Source: a bacterium
GTDB lineage: Bacteria; Actinomycetota; Acidimicrobiia; Acidimicrobiales; Bin134
Length of the DNA: 34,765 nucleotides
Assembly (NCBI GenBank): GCA_026708015.1
Contig: JAPOVT010000017.1
Span: 1-34,765 of the forward strand
Direction of reading: 5' to 3'
Of this stretch, positions 16,506-25,186 are shown one piece after another (position 1 is the stretch's first letter; every line of letters begins with the position of its first letter). Position numbers and translations under genes: made by a program. The notes below the pieces were generated by a model. That model did not search any database and was not told the DNA's origin. It saw only the letters and a list, made by a program, of their open reading frames with translations.

Positions 16506-17602
16506 TGGCTCTGGCAGAAACCCCGTTCATTGAAGAAGACCTGGGCCTCAACCCGTCACCAGAATCGACGCCTCCGGCACCCGCAGCCGCACCGTCCGTA
16601 GGGCGCATCCTCGATCCCGGCTTCAATCTGACGCTGCGCCCCATGCGCTATCCGCAGTTCTTCGACATGTACCGCGACGCCATCAAGAACACCTGGACAG
16701 TGGACGAGATCGACTTCTCCGATGACCTGGTGGATTTGGAGCGCACCTTGTTGCCGGCCGAGAAGCATCTGGTCAACCGACTGGTGGCCTTCTTCGCCAC
16801 CGGGGACTCCATTGTGGCCAACAACCTGGTTCTGAACCTCTACCGCCACGTCAACGCCCCCGAGGCCCGGATGTATCTGTCCCGGCAGCTCTACGAAGAG
16901 GCCCTGCACGTCCAGTTCTATCTGACCTTGCTGGACAACTACATCCCCGACCTCGATGAGCGGGAGGCCGCGTTCGCCGCTATCGACAACATTCCCTCCA
17001 TCCGCCAGAAGGCCGAGTTCTGCTTCCGGTGGATGAATTCAATGGACGACATCGACCAGTGCGACACCCCTCAGCAGCGTCGTCAGTTCCTGTTGAATCT
17101 GATCTGCTTCGCCACTTGCATTGAGGGGCTGTTCTTCTTCGCGGCGTTCGCCTACGTGTACTTCCTTCGGTCCAAAGGGCTGTTGAACGGGCTGGCCGCC
17201 GGTACCAACTGGGTGTTCCGCGATGAGAGCTGCCACATGAATTTCGCCCTCGAGGTGGTCAACACCGTTCGGGCCGAGGAACCAGAGCTGTTCGACTCCG
17301 AGCTCAGCGAGCAGGTCACCACCATGATCCGCGAAGCGGTGGACTGCGAGTACCAGTTCGCCGAGGATCTGCTGGGCCAGGGCGTGCCCGGCATGTCGGT
17401 GGCCGACACCCGCCGCTACCTGGAATTCGTAGCCGACCAGCGCCTGAGCCAGCTGGGGTTGCCCAAGCAATTCGGATCCAAGAACCCGTTCTCGTTCATG
17501 GAGCTCCAAGATGTGCAGGAGCTGACCAACTTCTTCGAGCGCACCGTGGCCTCCTACCAAGTGGGTGTCGAGGGCGACGTCGCCTTCGACGAGGACTTCT
17601 AA
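16505..17602 (+). CDS. nrdB: Ribonucleoside-diphosphate reductase beta subunit, class Ia
   Basis: A 365-residue ferritin-like radical generator. The diiron ligands are all present: D101, E132, H135 (EEALHVQFY), E207 (CIEGLFFF), E241 and H244 (RDESCHMNF). Tyr139, four residues after H135, matches the stable tyrosyl radical site, so this is not the Phe-substituted class Ic type. The C-terminal tail that docks on NrdA ends VAFDEDF. I chose ATG 16505, sharing a base with the nrdA TAA and placed 10 nt after GAGG. An ATG at 16496 is only 1 nt from that GAGG. The TAA overlaps the dnaG stop on the other strand. Confidence 0.96.
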   Translation: MALAETPFIEEDLGLNPSPESTPPAPAAAPSVGRILDPGFNLTLRPMRYPQFFDMYRDAIKNTWTVDEIDFSDDLVDLERTLLPAEKHLVNRLVAFFATGDSIVANNLVLNLYRHVNAPEARMYLSRQLYEEALHVQFYLTLLDNYIPDLDEREAAFAAIDNIPSIRQKAEFCFRWMNSMDDIDQCDTPQQRRQFLLNLICFATCIEGLFFFAAFAYVYFLRSKGLLNGLAAGTNWVFRDESCHMNFALEVVNTVRAEEPELFDSELSEQVTTMIREAVDCEYQFAEDLLGQGVPGMSVADTRRYLEFVADQRLSQLGLPKQFGSKNPFSFMELQDVQELTNFFERTVASYQVGVEGDVAFDEDF

Positions 17603-19467
17603 GTCCCCGGTCGCAACATCTCCAGCAGTGCCCGGGCTTGGTCGGGCTCCCACTCCGATTCCCGGAGCTGGTCCATGGATGTCTTCAAGCTGGCCACCCG
17701 GCGCAGCAGCTCCTCGTCGGCTGAGCCGGTGCGGGCCTGGCGCTCCAGGTAGGTCAACTCCCGCTGGGCCTTTTCATACAACAAGATGGCCATCACGACG
17801 TCCTGTCGATGGCGACTCATCCGCAGCTCCTCGTCCTCGTCCACCACCAGCTCCCGCATGAGCTCTGTCACCCTTGGGTCGGCCTCAACCAACAGAGTGT
17901 CCATATCGGGGTATTCCAGCAGAGCCTCGAACACCCCCCGATAGAGAGGATGGTGGAACAGCTCGGGGTCGATCTCCGGCCACACCCCATCGGGCTCGTT
18001 GGCCGCCAGCCACAGCACTTGGCGCTCCACGTTGTTGGGAGGAGGACTCCCATCGGCCCCATTGCCCTCGAATTCCGAGTAGTCGCCACGGTCGCCACTG
18101 GACTCATGCACTGTGTCAGCCGGGTGGGGGGCGTCTTCCGCCGCGGGGCGGGGTGCCCGGCGCGGGCCGCGGCGGCGAGCGTCGGCTGCCACTGTCCGCA
18201 GGTGGTCGGCGTTCACCGAGCAGCGGTCGGCTACCTCCACCAGGTACTTGTCCCTGATCTCCGGATTGGGGTGCTCGGCTACTAGGCGGGCGGCCCGCTC
18301 CCCTGCCCGGACCTGCCCCTTGACCGACGACAGGTCGGCCTCGCCCAATACCCGGTTGATGCGGAAGTCCATGAAGTCCACCGCGTCAGAGACCGCGGCC
18401 ACTAGCCGCTCCGGATCGCTCTGGGCCAGGTCACCGGGGTCAGCCCCCGGAGGCAGGTCGGCCACCGCTACCTCCAGCTCAAAGGCGTGCTCCCACTGAG
18501 AGAATCGCTCGGCCGCGGTCTGGCCGGCGGAGTCGGCATCGAAGGCCAGCACGATGCGGGGGGCGAACCGGCGCAGCACCCGAACATGGTCCTCGGTGAG
18601 GGCGGTTCCGCATGTGGCCACCGCTCGGGCGATGCCGGCCTGAGCGAAACCGATTACGTCGGTGTAGCCCTCGCACACGATCACCTCGCCGGCGTTCACT
18701 ATGTCCTGTTTGGCCCAATTGAGCCCATACAGCACCCGGGACTTGCGATATACCGCGTTATCCACCGAGTTCTTGTACTTGGGACCGTCCCCGCCAGGCA
18801 GCACCCGTCCGCCGAAGCCAACTGGCTTGCCGCTGGGATCGAAGATGGGAAACAGCAAGCGGGCCCGGAAGCTGTCCTGGATGCGCCCGCCTTTGTTGCG
18901 GAATCCCAGGCCGGAGTCAGAGAACACCTGCGCTGCCATTCCCTTGTCGGTGCCCACCCCGAGACCCGTCGCCAGCGCGTCCCAGTCGTCGGGGGCCCAT
19001 CCCAGCTTGTACTGGCGCACCACATCGCCGTCGTAGCCCCGGTGGCGGAGGTAGCCCCGGGCCGGGCCGGCATCGGCCGCGGTCAACAGCCGCTTGTGAT
19101 ACCACTCCACCGCCTGCTCAAGGGCTTCGGTGAGCTTGCCCCGCTTTTGGCGATCGGCGCCTTCGCCGGGCGAGGTGTAGCGCAGCGTGATGCCCGACCG
19201 CCCAGCCAGGCGCTCCACCGCCTCGACGAAATCAGCGTGTTCCACCTCTCGAAGAAAGGTGATTGCGTCCCCGCTGACCTTGCACCCGAAGCAGTGGTAC
19301 ACCCCCATCTCGGCATTGACCGAGAAAGACGGGGTTTTCTCGGCATGGAAAGGGCACAGCCCCTGCCAGCGGCGCCCCACCCGCTTCAGCTGTACGTATT
19401 CGCCGATGACCGCGACGATGTCCGTCGCCTCTCTCACCCGGGCCACGTCTTCGTCGTGGATGCCCAC
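17599..19467 (-). CDS. dnaG: DNA primase
   Basis: A 622-residue primase that makes RNA primers at the replication fork. The N-terminal CHC2 zinc ribbon has C38, H41, C59 and C62 (LCPFH and HCFGC). The catalytic core DnaG_N follows, then the TOPRIM centre with E266 (VCEGYTD) and D310/D312 (AFDADSAG). The C-terminal helicase-binding region from about 430 is preceded by an Arg/Pro-rich linker (RRRGPRRAPRPAAED). It is the last gene of the leftward glyS - PPDK-like - dnaG run, 9 nt after its neighbour. Its TAG overlaps the nrdB TAA. Confidence 0.96.
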   Translation of the reverse strand: MGIHDEDVARVREATDIVAVIGEYVQLKRVGRRWQGLCPFHAEKTPSFSVNAEMGVYHCFGCKVSGDAITFLREVEHADFVEAVERLAGRSGITLRYTSPGEGADRQKRGKLTEALEQAVEWYHKRLLTAADAGPARGYLRHRGYDGDVVRQYKLGWAPDDWDALATGLGVGTDKGMAAQVFSDSGLGFRNKGGRIQDSFRARLLFPIFDPSGKPVGFGGRVLPGGDGPKYKNSVDNAVYRKSRVLYGLNWAKQDIVNAGEVIVCEGYTDVIGFAQAGIARAVATCGTALTEDHVRVLRRFAPRIVLAFDADSAGQTAAERFSQWEHAFELEVAVADLPPGADPGDLAQSDPERLVAAVSDAVDFMDFRINRVLGEADLSSVKGQVRAGERAARLVAEHPNPEIRDKYLVEVADRCSVNADHLRTVAADARRRGPRRAPRPAAEDAPHPADTVHESSGDRGDYSEFEGNGADGSPPPNNVERQVLWLAANEPDGVWPEIDPELFHHPLYRGVFEALLEYPDMDTLLVEADPRVTELMRELVVDEDEELRMSRHRQDVVMAILLYEKAQRELTYLERQARTGSADEELLRRVASLKTSMDQLRESEWEPDQARALLEMLRPGT

Positions 19468-19476
19468 AGCGTGAGA

Positions 19477-21006
19477 CTACGCGGAGCCAGCGACAGGTTG
19501 GGAGGCCACCGCCTGGGCAGCCGCCAGACGGGCCACGGGAACGCGGTGCGGGGAGCAGGACACGTAGTCCACCGCCGAGGCAGCCCAGAACGCGATCGAC
19601 GCCGGGTCGCCGCCGTGCTCTCCGCACACCCCGATCTCGATTCCAGGGCGAGCGGCGCGGGCCGCGGCCGCCGCGTCGGCTACCAACCGGCCCACTCCGC
19701 CGGTGTCCAGGGTCTCAAAGGGATTGGCCGCCAGCAGGCCGTGGTCGATGTAGGGGCGCATGATCCTGGCCTCGATGTCGTCGCGGCAAAACCCGAAGGT
19801 CATCTGGGTCAAATCGTTGGTGCCCACTGACAAGAAGTCGGCGCAGTCCGCGATCTCGGCCGCAGCCAGCGCCGACCGCGGGGTCTCGATCATGGCACCC
19901 ACCGGGATGGCCCGCCCGGCCAGGCGGCTCTCGAATCCGGCGAGCTCGTCGGCCACCGCGGCCCGCACGTGGGCCAGTTCGGGGCCGCCCACCACCAACG
20001 GCACCATAACCTGCACCCGCGGATTGCCCCCGTCGGCCACCCGACGGGCAGCCGCCTCGGCCACTGCTTTGGCCTGAGCCCGGTACAGCTCGGGGCGCAG
20101 CACCCCCAGCCGGGCGCCCCGCACGCCGAGCATGGGGTTTTCCTCAACCAACTCGGGATGGTCGGGCAGGAACTCGTGCAGGGGAGGATCGAGCAGCCTC
20201 ACAATCACCGGCAGCCCGTCCATCGCCTCCAATAAATCGACCAGGTCGCCCACCTGGGCCTCAGCCAGCGCGTCCAGGGCGGCCCGGTCGCCGTGGGTGA
20301 TGGCTCGCTGGATGATCGGGAGCCGCTCCCCCAGAAACATGTGCTCAGTGCGGCACAAACCCACGCCGTCCGCTCCGAACTCCCGGGCCAGCCGGGCCGA
20401 GAAGGCGTCGTCGGCATTGGCCCGCACCCCCAGGCACCCGGCGCGCAATTCGTCAGCCCACTCCAGCAGCCGGAACAGCTCGTCGGGGACCTCCACGTCG
20501 CCCACCTCGGTGGCACCCAGCATTATGGTGCCCGCCGAGCCGTCCACGGTGATGGGATCGCCATTGTGCAGCTCCATTTCACCCAGCCGGGCCGCCCCCG
20601 CCGCCACGTCCACCGAAAGGATCTCCACTCCCACCACCGCGGGGATGCCCCAGCCTCGGGCGATCACCGCCGCGTGGCTGGCCATGCCCCCCTTGGCGGT
20701 GATGATGGCCGCGGCGACCGACATAGCCGCTTCATCGGCCGGCGTGGTGAACGTGCGCACGAAAACGGCGGGAACGCCTTCGTCGTCGGCGTCGAGCACC
20801 GCGTCCACCGATAGGCATACCCGTCCTGATGCCGCTCCCGGCGAGGCGGCCACCCCGTGGGCGACCACCGGCCCCGATGGGCCGTCGGCCATCTTGGCGT
20901 GGAGCAGATCCTCGATGTCGATGGGGGAAACCCCCATCACCGCCTCGGCCTGTTCCATTTCACCGCGCCCGACGGCGTTCACCGCAGCGACAACCGGGCT
21001 GGTCAC
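19477..21006 (-). CDS. PPDK-like protein lacking the ATP-grasp domain (PEP-utilising enzyme)
   Basis: A 509-residue protein matching only the C-terminal part of pyruvate phosphate dikinase. It begins in the helix before the LLH linker (SPIDIEDLLHAKM), then has the phosphohistidine domain with GGMASHAAVIARG. The PEP/pyruvate barrel carries CRTEHMF, ENPMLGVRG, MIETPRSAL, SVGTNDLTQM and the proton-donor Cys in CGEHGGDPASI. All barrel catalytic residues appear intact; the nucleotide-binding domain of about 350 residues is absent, and no such domain is encoded nearby. It may work with a separately encoded N-terminal half or act as a PEP-dependent phosphotransferase of a carrier. A full-length PPDK in this synteny position is known from other actinobacteria. 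Confidence 0.85.
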   Translation of the reverse strand: MTSPVVAAVNAVGRGEMEQAEAVMGVSPIDIEDLLHAKMADGPSGPVVAHGVAASPGAASGRVCLSVDAVLDADDEGVPAVFVRTFTTPADEAAMSVAAAIITAKGGMASHAAVIARGWGIPAVVGVEILSVDVAAGAARLGEMELHNGDPITVDGSAGTIMLGATEVGDVEVPDELFRLLEWADELRAGCLGVRANADDAFSARLAREFGADGVGLCRTEHMFLGERLPIIQRAITHGDRAALDALAEAQVGDLVDLLEAMDGLPVIVRLLDPPLHEFLPDHPELVEENPMLGVRGARLGVLRPELYRAQAKAVAEAAARRVADGGNPRVQVMVPLVVGGPELAHVRAAVADELAGFESRLAGRAIPVGAMIETPRSALAAAEIADCADFLSVGTNDLTQMTFGFCRDDIEARIMRPYIDHGLLAANPFETLDTGGVGRLVADAAAAARAARPGIEIGVCGEHGGDPASIAFWAASAVDYVSCSPHRVPVARLAAAQAVASQPVAGSA

Positions 21007-21016
21007 TGTGTCTATC

Positions 21017-22354
21017 TCACAGTCCGAGCTTGGCGTCCAGGTGCTCGATCAAGGTGTCGATGGGCACCCGGTCTTGGTCCATGGTGTCCCGGTCCCGCAC
21101 CGTGACGGCCCGGTCTTCGAGGGTGTCGAAGTCCACGGTCACGCAGAAGGGGGTACCGATTTCGTCTTGGCGCCGGTAGCGGCGGCCGATCGACTGGGTG
21201 ACGTCGTAGTCGGTCATCCACCGGGGCTGGAGCAAGCCCAGCACCTCCTCGGACACCGACTGGAGCTCCGGCTTCTTTGACAGGGGAAGCACCGCCGCCT
21301 TGTACGGGGCCAACCGGGGGTGCAGCCGCAGCACGGTACGGGACTCTCCCCGCACCTCCTCGGTGTCGAAGGCGGCCAGCAGGAACGCCATCATTGTGCG
21401 GGTGGCCCCGGCGGCCGGTTCGATCACATGGGGCCGGTAGCGCTCGTCAGCCTGCTGGTCGTAGTAGTCCAAGTCGACGCCAGAGTGCTGGGAATGCTGG
21501 GTGAGGTCGTAGTCGGTGCGGTTGGCGATGCCCTCCAACTCGCCCCACCCCCAGGGGAACAGGTACTCCACATCGGCGGTCCCCGTCGAGTAGTGGCTGA
21601 GCTCGTCGGCATCATGGGGCCGGAGCCGCAGCTTGTCGGCGGGAATGCCCAACTCGGTGTACCAGTCCATCCGAGCACCGCACCAGTACTCGAACCACAT
21701 GGCGGCCTCGTCGGGGGGCACGAAGAACTCCATCTCCATCTGCTCGAACTCCCGGGTGCGGAAGATGAAGTTGCCCGGGGTGATCTCATTGCGGAACGAC
21801 TTGCCGATCTGGGCGATGCCGAACGGCGGCTTGTTGCGCACGGTGTTCAGCACGTTGGCGAAGTTGATGAACATGCCCTGGGCGGTCTCGGGCCGCAGGT
21901 AAACGTCAGCCCCGGCCCCAGCCACCGGACCGGCCTGGGTGCGGAACATCAGATTGAACTCCCGGGCCTCGGTGAACTGGCCCCGCTCCCCGCAGCTAGG
22001 ACAGGCCTCGGGGTCTTCCAGCTGGTCCTCTCGGTGGCGGGTGCCACAGCCGCGGCAATCCACCAGAGGATCGGTGAAGTTGGTCAAGTGTCCCGACGCC
22101 TCCCACACCTCGGGAGGCGACAGGATTGAGGCGTCCAGGCCCACCACATCGGTGCGGAGCTGCACCATGGTCCGCCACCAGGCGTCCTTCACGTTGCGAA
22201 GCAGCAGCACGCCTAATGGGCCATAGTCGTAGGCGCTGCGGAACCCGCCGTAAATCTCGGCCGACTGGTACACGAACCCCCGCCGCTTGCAGAGGTTCAC
22301 CACCTTGTCCATCAGATCGTCGCCCGCGCCCCGTTCGGCGTCGCCACCGCTCAT
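21017..22354 (-). CDS. glyS: Glycyl-tRNA synthetase (dimeric, class II)
   Basis: A 445-residue alpha2-type GlyRS that charges tRNA-Gly. Class II motifs include [36 protein letters not shown] and, near the C-terminus, the Arg-containing [14 protein letters not shown]. The C-terminal anticodon-binding domain begins [18 protein letters not shown] zinc-type [11 protein letters not shown]...CPSCGERG insertion is visible. The start is set at ATG 22354 (MSGGDAERG); the frame remains open to 22549, but those 65 extra residues do not resemble the family. It is the first gene of the run leading to dnaG, 10 nt ahead of the PPDK-like gene. Confidence 0.94.
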   Translation of the reverse strand: MSGGDAERGAGDDLMDKVVNLCKRRGFVYQSAEIYGGFRSAYDYGPLGVLLLRNVKDAWWRTMVQLRTDVVGLDASILSPPEVWEASGHLTNFTDPLVDCRGCGTRHREDQLEDPEACPSCGERGQFTEAREFNLMFRTQAGPVAGAGADVYLRPETAQGMFINFANVLNTVRNKPPFGIAQIGKSFRNEITPGNFIFRTREFEQMEMEFFVPPDEAAMWFEYWCGARMDWYTELGIPADKLRLRPHDADELSHYSTGTADVEYLFPWGWGELEGIANRTDYDLTQHSQHSGVDLDYYDQQADERYRPHVIEPAAGATRTMMAFLLAAFDTEEVRGESRTVLRLHPRLAPYKAAVLPLSKKPELQSVSEEVLGLLQPRWMTDYDVTQSIGRRYRRQDEIGTPFCVTVDFDTLEDRAVTVRDRDTMDQDRVPIDTLIEHLDAKLGL

Positions 22355-22420
22355 GGCCCGCAGGCTACCGGCCCCCGGCAACCGGCCTGACACCGAAAAC
22401 GGCGTCTTCCATAGGATCAA

Positions 22421-22615
22421 TTGATTTCCGACGACGCGGACTTCGACCTCGTGTCGATCACCAAGACAATCGAAGGGTTCCCCGTGGAACTCGACAATGG
22501 TGCTCACCGATCCCGATCTGCTCGATACGGCCTTAGCAGGTTGTTGCAATTACCTTTGCGCCCAGACGTGACCGAAGTACCACTCAAGAAATTCGTCGGA
22601 GGCACCTCGCAATGA
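22421..22615 (+). CDS. Unrecognised 64-residue open frame before the DUF262 pseudogene
   Basis: This frame begins at a TTG at 22421 ([20 protein letters not shown]) and ends with a TGA overlapping the ATG of the decayed DUF262 gene (ATGA). The coupling suggests it is, or was, the gene or gene end translated before it. Its second half is Arg-rich and less gene-like. I do not recognise it; it could be the tail of a mostly deleted gene or a chance frame. The rest of the 22355-22611 spacer shows no other feature. Confidence 0.25.
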   Translation: MISDDADFDLVSITKTIEGFPVELDNGAHRSRSARYGLSRLLQLPLRPDVTEVPLKKFVGGTSQ

Positions 22616-23874
22616 AAGCGACAGAAACCAAGCTCCTCAGCTTCCTCAGGCAATCGCCACAATTCGTGATCCCCGTCTACCAACGCACCTACAGCTGGAC
22701 GGAGCGCGAGTGTCGACAGCTCTGGCAAGGCACCTCGGCGATGAGGAACCAATAGACGGATTCTCCGCCCGCAAGGTCCGCAACTACTACCTGTTGAACC
22801 GGGAGGAGGAGGAGGACGAGCGAGAACGACTTCTACAAGGCAGTGCGGCTGGTCGAAGCGTATGTGTTCCGCCGTGCGGTTTGCTCGATACCGACGAACT
22901 CACTCAACACAACATTTGCAACATTCGGGCGTCACCTCAAGAAGGATCGCTACTTAGAGAGCGTCAAGGCCCATTTCCTCTTGATGCCGTCATATCAGCG
23001 GTTTCCAGGAAATGATGAGTTCAAGCACGACTTGCAAAACCGAGATGTCTACAACTTCCGAAATCACATCTACTCACTTCGCCGCTTAGAAAACCATGAG
23101 CGCAAGGAACGGGTCTCCGTCGGCGAGTACACCGTCGAGCACATCATGCCACAGAACAAGAACCTTTCGGCACAGTGGCAAACCGACCTCGGTCCCGACT
23201 GGCAACATATCCACGAGAAGTACCTGCACACCCTCGGCAACCTCACCCTCACCGGCTATAACTCGGAGTACAGCGACCGACCCTTCGCCCAAAAGCGCGA
23301 CGTGAAGGGCGGGTTCAAGATGAGCCCCCTGAAGCTCAACGAAGGTATCGGAGAGCGGGAACGCTGGGATGAACGGGCAATCAATGACCGTGCAAAAGCC
23401 CTAGCCAACCTAGCTTCTAGGGTCTGGGAGGCCGTGTACCTGCCGGAAGAACGGCTTGCAGGGTACCGAGCGCTGCCGGATCAGGTGCCGGTCACCTCCT
23501 ACACGATCGAGGACCATCCGAACCTCAGCTCGGGCAGTAAATGCCGACCGCTATTCGATGCATTCCGCAAAGAAGTTCTCGCATTGAACCCCGTGGTCAC
23601 CGAGGAGTTCCTAAAGCTCTACGTGGCCTACAAGGCGGAGACTAACTTCGCCGATGTTGTCCCCCAAGTTTCCCGACTCCGGCTCTCGCTCAATATGAGC
23701 TTCCAAGAGCTTCACGACCCGAGAGGCCTGGCTAAAGACGTCACCAATTTCGGAAGGTGGGGGAACGGCGACGTAGAGGTGGGGCTCAGCAACTTCGAAG
23801 ATCTGCAGTACATGATGTATCTCGTCCGCCAAGCCTTCGAAAGACAGATGGGAAACGGTGAAAGCGAAGCATGA
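22612..23874 (+). pseudogene. Decayed DUF262/DUF1524 (GmrSD-like) restriction protein gene
   Basis: Remnant of a large DUF262-DUF1524-DUF5655 protein of the type IV restriction family that attacks modified DNA. Three pieces remain. Frame 1 from 22612 gives the DUF262 start (FVIPVYQRTYSW) and hits TAG at 22753. A second frame from about 22720 gives RHLGDEEPIDGFSARKVRNY plus YLLN. From about 22822 the first frame resumes with NDFYKAVRLVEAYVFRRAV and stays open to 23874. The segment with the DUF262 DGQQRLT NTPase motif and a long part after it are missing. The HNH nuclease motif EHIMPQN and TLGNLTLTGYN are intact, as is the C-terminal DUF5655 (FADVVPQVSRLRLSLNM). A C-terminal HNH product is conceivable, but restriction activity is not. 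Confidence 0.85.
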
Positions 23875-23916
23875 TCGTCTTCCCCAACCGTATGAATTCT
23901 GTGTTAGGTGCGAGGA

Positions 23917-24108
23917 TCAGGCCGTGGCTGCCTCTGGAGCGATGACTACCTCTGGGTCAACGCCTATCAATTCTCCGGCTTCCTGGATCATGGCCTCAAG
24001 CTCGCTGAGGGTGGCAGCGTTGGCGTAGTAGGCGGATTCGCCAATGTCACCCTCGGCCAGCCAGTCTCCGCTGCCGTCGTCGTCTCTAGTGATTACGACC
24101 TTGGCCAT
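23917..24108 (-). CDS. hicB: HicB-like antitoxin, short form
   Basis: A 63-residue protein resembling the N-terminal, toxin-neutralising fold of HicB: KVVITRDDDGSGDWLAEG, then a Leu/Glu-rich helix (ATLSELEAMIQEAGELIG). No C-terminal DNA-binding helix-turn-helix or ribbon-helix-helix is present, so repression of the promoter would need another factor or the toxin complex. ATG 24108 is chosen because GGAGG stands 7 nt upstream; an ATG at 24123 overlaps that site. The frame overlaps the end of hicA by 23 nt, giving toxin-then-antitoxin order. Assignment depends on the neighbouring hicA. Confidence 0.7.
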   Translation of the reverse strand: MAKVVITRDDDGSGDWLAEGDIGESAYYANAATLSELEAMIQEAGELIGVDPEVVIAPEAATA

Positions 24109-24370
24109 TTCCTGTCCTCCCACGAGAAAGTCCGAGTAATGCCTTGATCTCTTGGTCAGTCAACCCAACCCTATCAACCAGCATTGTCCGCAAGTGCTTG
24201 GGTTTCATCGTCCTACCCTTGTGCATCGAGACGAGGATCGTTTGTCTGCCCTCGGCTCTCAAAAGGACATGTGAGCCTCTCTGGCGGACCTTCTGGTATC
24301 CGATTTTGCGAAGCAGCCGAAGCACTTGGTCGGGCTTGAGAGCCGGAAACCATGAGACCGGAATTGACAC
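24086..24370 (-). CDS. hicA: HicA-like mRNA interferase toxin
   Basis: A 94-residue protein of the HicA family, which cleaves mRNA and tmRNA independently of ribosomes. LKPDQVLRLLRKIGYQKVRQ is the first helix and turn, RGSH-VLL carries the catalytic His34, and TILVSMHKGRTMKPKHLRTM continues the double-stranded-RNA-binding-like fold. The C-terminal tail (LSRGRTGNGQGRNH) goes slightly beyond the typical 60-85 residues. The start is GTG at 24370, with no strong Shine-Dalgarno sequence. An AT-rich spacer with a 10-bp inverted repeat lies between it and recO. Together with hicB it interrupts the recO-glyS neighbourhood. Confidence 0.82.
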   Translation of the reverse strand: MSIPVSWFPALKPDQVLRLLRKIGYQKVRQRGSHVLLRAEGRQTILVSMHKGRTMKPKHLRTMLVDRVGLTDQEIKALLGLSRGRTGNGQGRNH

Positions 24371-24377
24371 GGGCAGT

Positions 24378-24414
24378 ACAATAGTAAGTTTCCATTATTT
24401 TCAATTACTATTGT
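24378..24414. promoter_or_regulatory. Inverted repeat in the hicA promoter region, candidate operator
   Basis: Perfect 10-bp arms ACAATAGTAA (24378-24387) and TTACTATTGT (24405-24414) are separated by 17 nt. They occupy the 51-nt AT-rich spacer between recO and hicA. On the minus strand TTGAAA lies inside the loop and could be a -35, with TACTAT or TATTGT in the second arm as -10, though the spacing is short. The arrangement suits autorepression of the toxin-antitoxin genes; this is inferred. Confidence 0.5.
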
Positions 24415-24421
24415 TTTCTTC

Positions 24422-25135
24422 TCAGCTGTAGGCTCCGGCGGCGCGGAGGCGGCGTTCGAGGTGGTGTTCCATGGCGGCGGTGGCCAGGTGGTCGACCTCA
24501 CCGGTGGCCGGCGATGGGGGCAGTGCCAAGGCAGCGCTGAGACTGCCGCCCAGCACCATGCGCAACAACTCCAGCGCGTCGGGCGACAGCGCCGATCCTC
24601 GGCGGCAACCCCGGCACAGCACTCCGCCGCTGCCGTAGTCGAAGGCCGCCAAGTCGTCGGTTGCCCCGCATGATGCGCATGCCCCCACCTCGGGACCGAC
24701 TCCATCGTGAACCAAGAGCTTGAGGTAGAAAGCCGGAACCACCAGCGGCGAGTCGCCTGCGTCCAACGCCCGCAGCCCGCCCAGCAGCATCCGGTACAGC
24801 GCGCCGTCGGACTCCCGGTCGACGCCCACCCGGTCGACCGCCTCCAGCATGGCCATGGCCTTGCCGAGGCGACCCAGATCCTCCCGCACGGCGCGAAACT
24901 GATCCACCGTCTCGGTCTGGGTCACCACATCAAGCTCGCTTCGACCCCGGTGTAACTGCACCTGCACATGGCTGGTGGGCTCAAGGCGCCCCCCGAACCG
25001 GCTGCGGGTCTTGCGAACGCCCTTGGCCACCGCCCGCACTTTGCCGTGCCCTCTGGTGCAGAACACCACGATGCGGTCGGCCTCACCCAACTTGTAGGTG
25101 CGCAGCACGATCCCCTGGTCCCGATACAGGCTCAC
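24422..25135 (-). CDS. recO: DNA repair protein RecO
   Basis: A 237-residue recombination mediator that loads RecA with RecR and anneals single strands. The N-terminal OB-fold begins LYRDQGIVLRTYKLGEADRI, a family signature, with GKVRAVAKGVRKTRSRFGG. The C-terminal helical part contains a zinc site, CASCG...CRGC. Length is standard (about 240). It follows uppS in the same direction after 51 nt, as in several actinobacteria. The hicAB pair begins 51 nt beyond its stop. Confidence 0.93.
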   Translation of the reverse strand: MSLYRDQGIVLRTYKLGEADRIVVFCTRGHGKVRAVAKGVRKTRSRFGGRLEPTSHVQVQLHRGRSELDVVTQTETVDQFRAVREDLGRLGKAMAMLEAVDRVGVDRESDGALYRMLLGGLRALDAGDSPLVVPAFYLKLLVHDGVGPEVGACASCGATDDLAAFDYGSGGVLCRGCRRGSALSPDALELLRMVLGGSLSAALALPPSPATGEVDHLATAAMEHHLERRLRAAGAYS

Positions 25136-25186
25136 TGCACCTAGTCTCCCACTCCACCTTCCGGGCGGAGGCTCATGGTGCCCCCG

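Noticed and set aside
18487..19830. 447-residue plus-strand open frame opposite dnaG
   Set aside because: Shadow frame caused by GC-rich codons of dnaG; composition is not protein-like and it overlaps two real genes.
22355..22549. 65-residue N-terminal extension of glyS
   Set aside because: The extension does not resemble GlyRS, and ATG 22354 gives the normal start just before the conserved [11 protein letters not shown].
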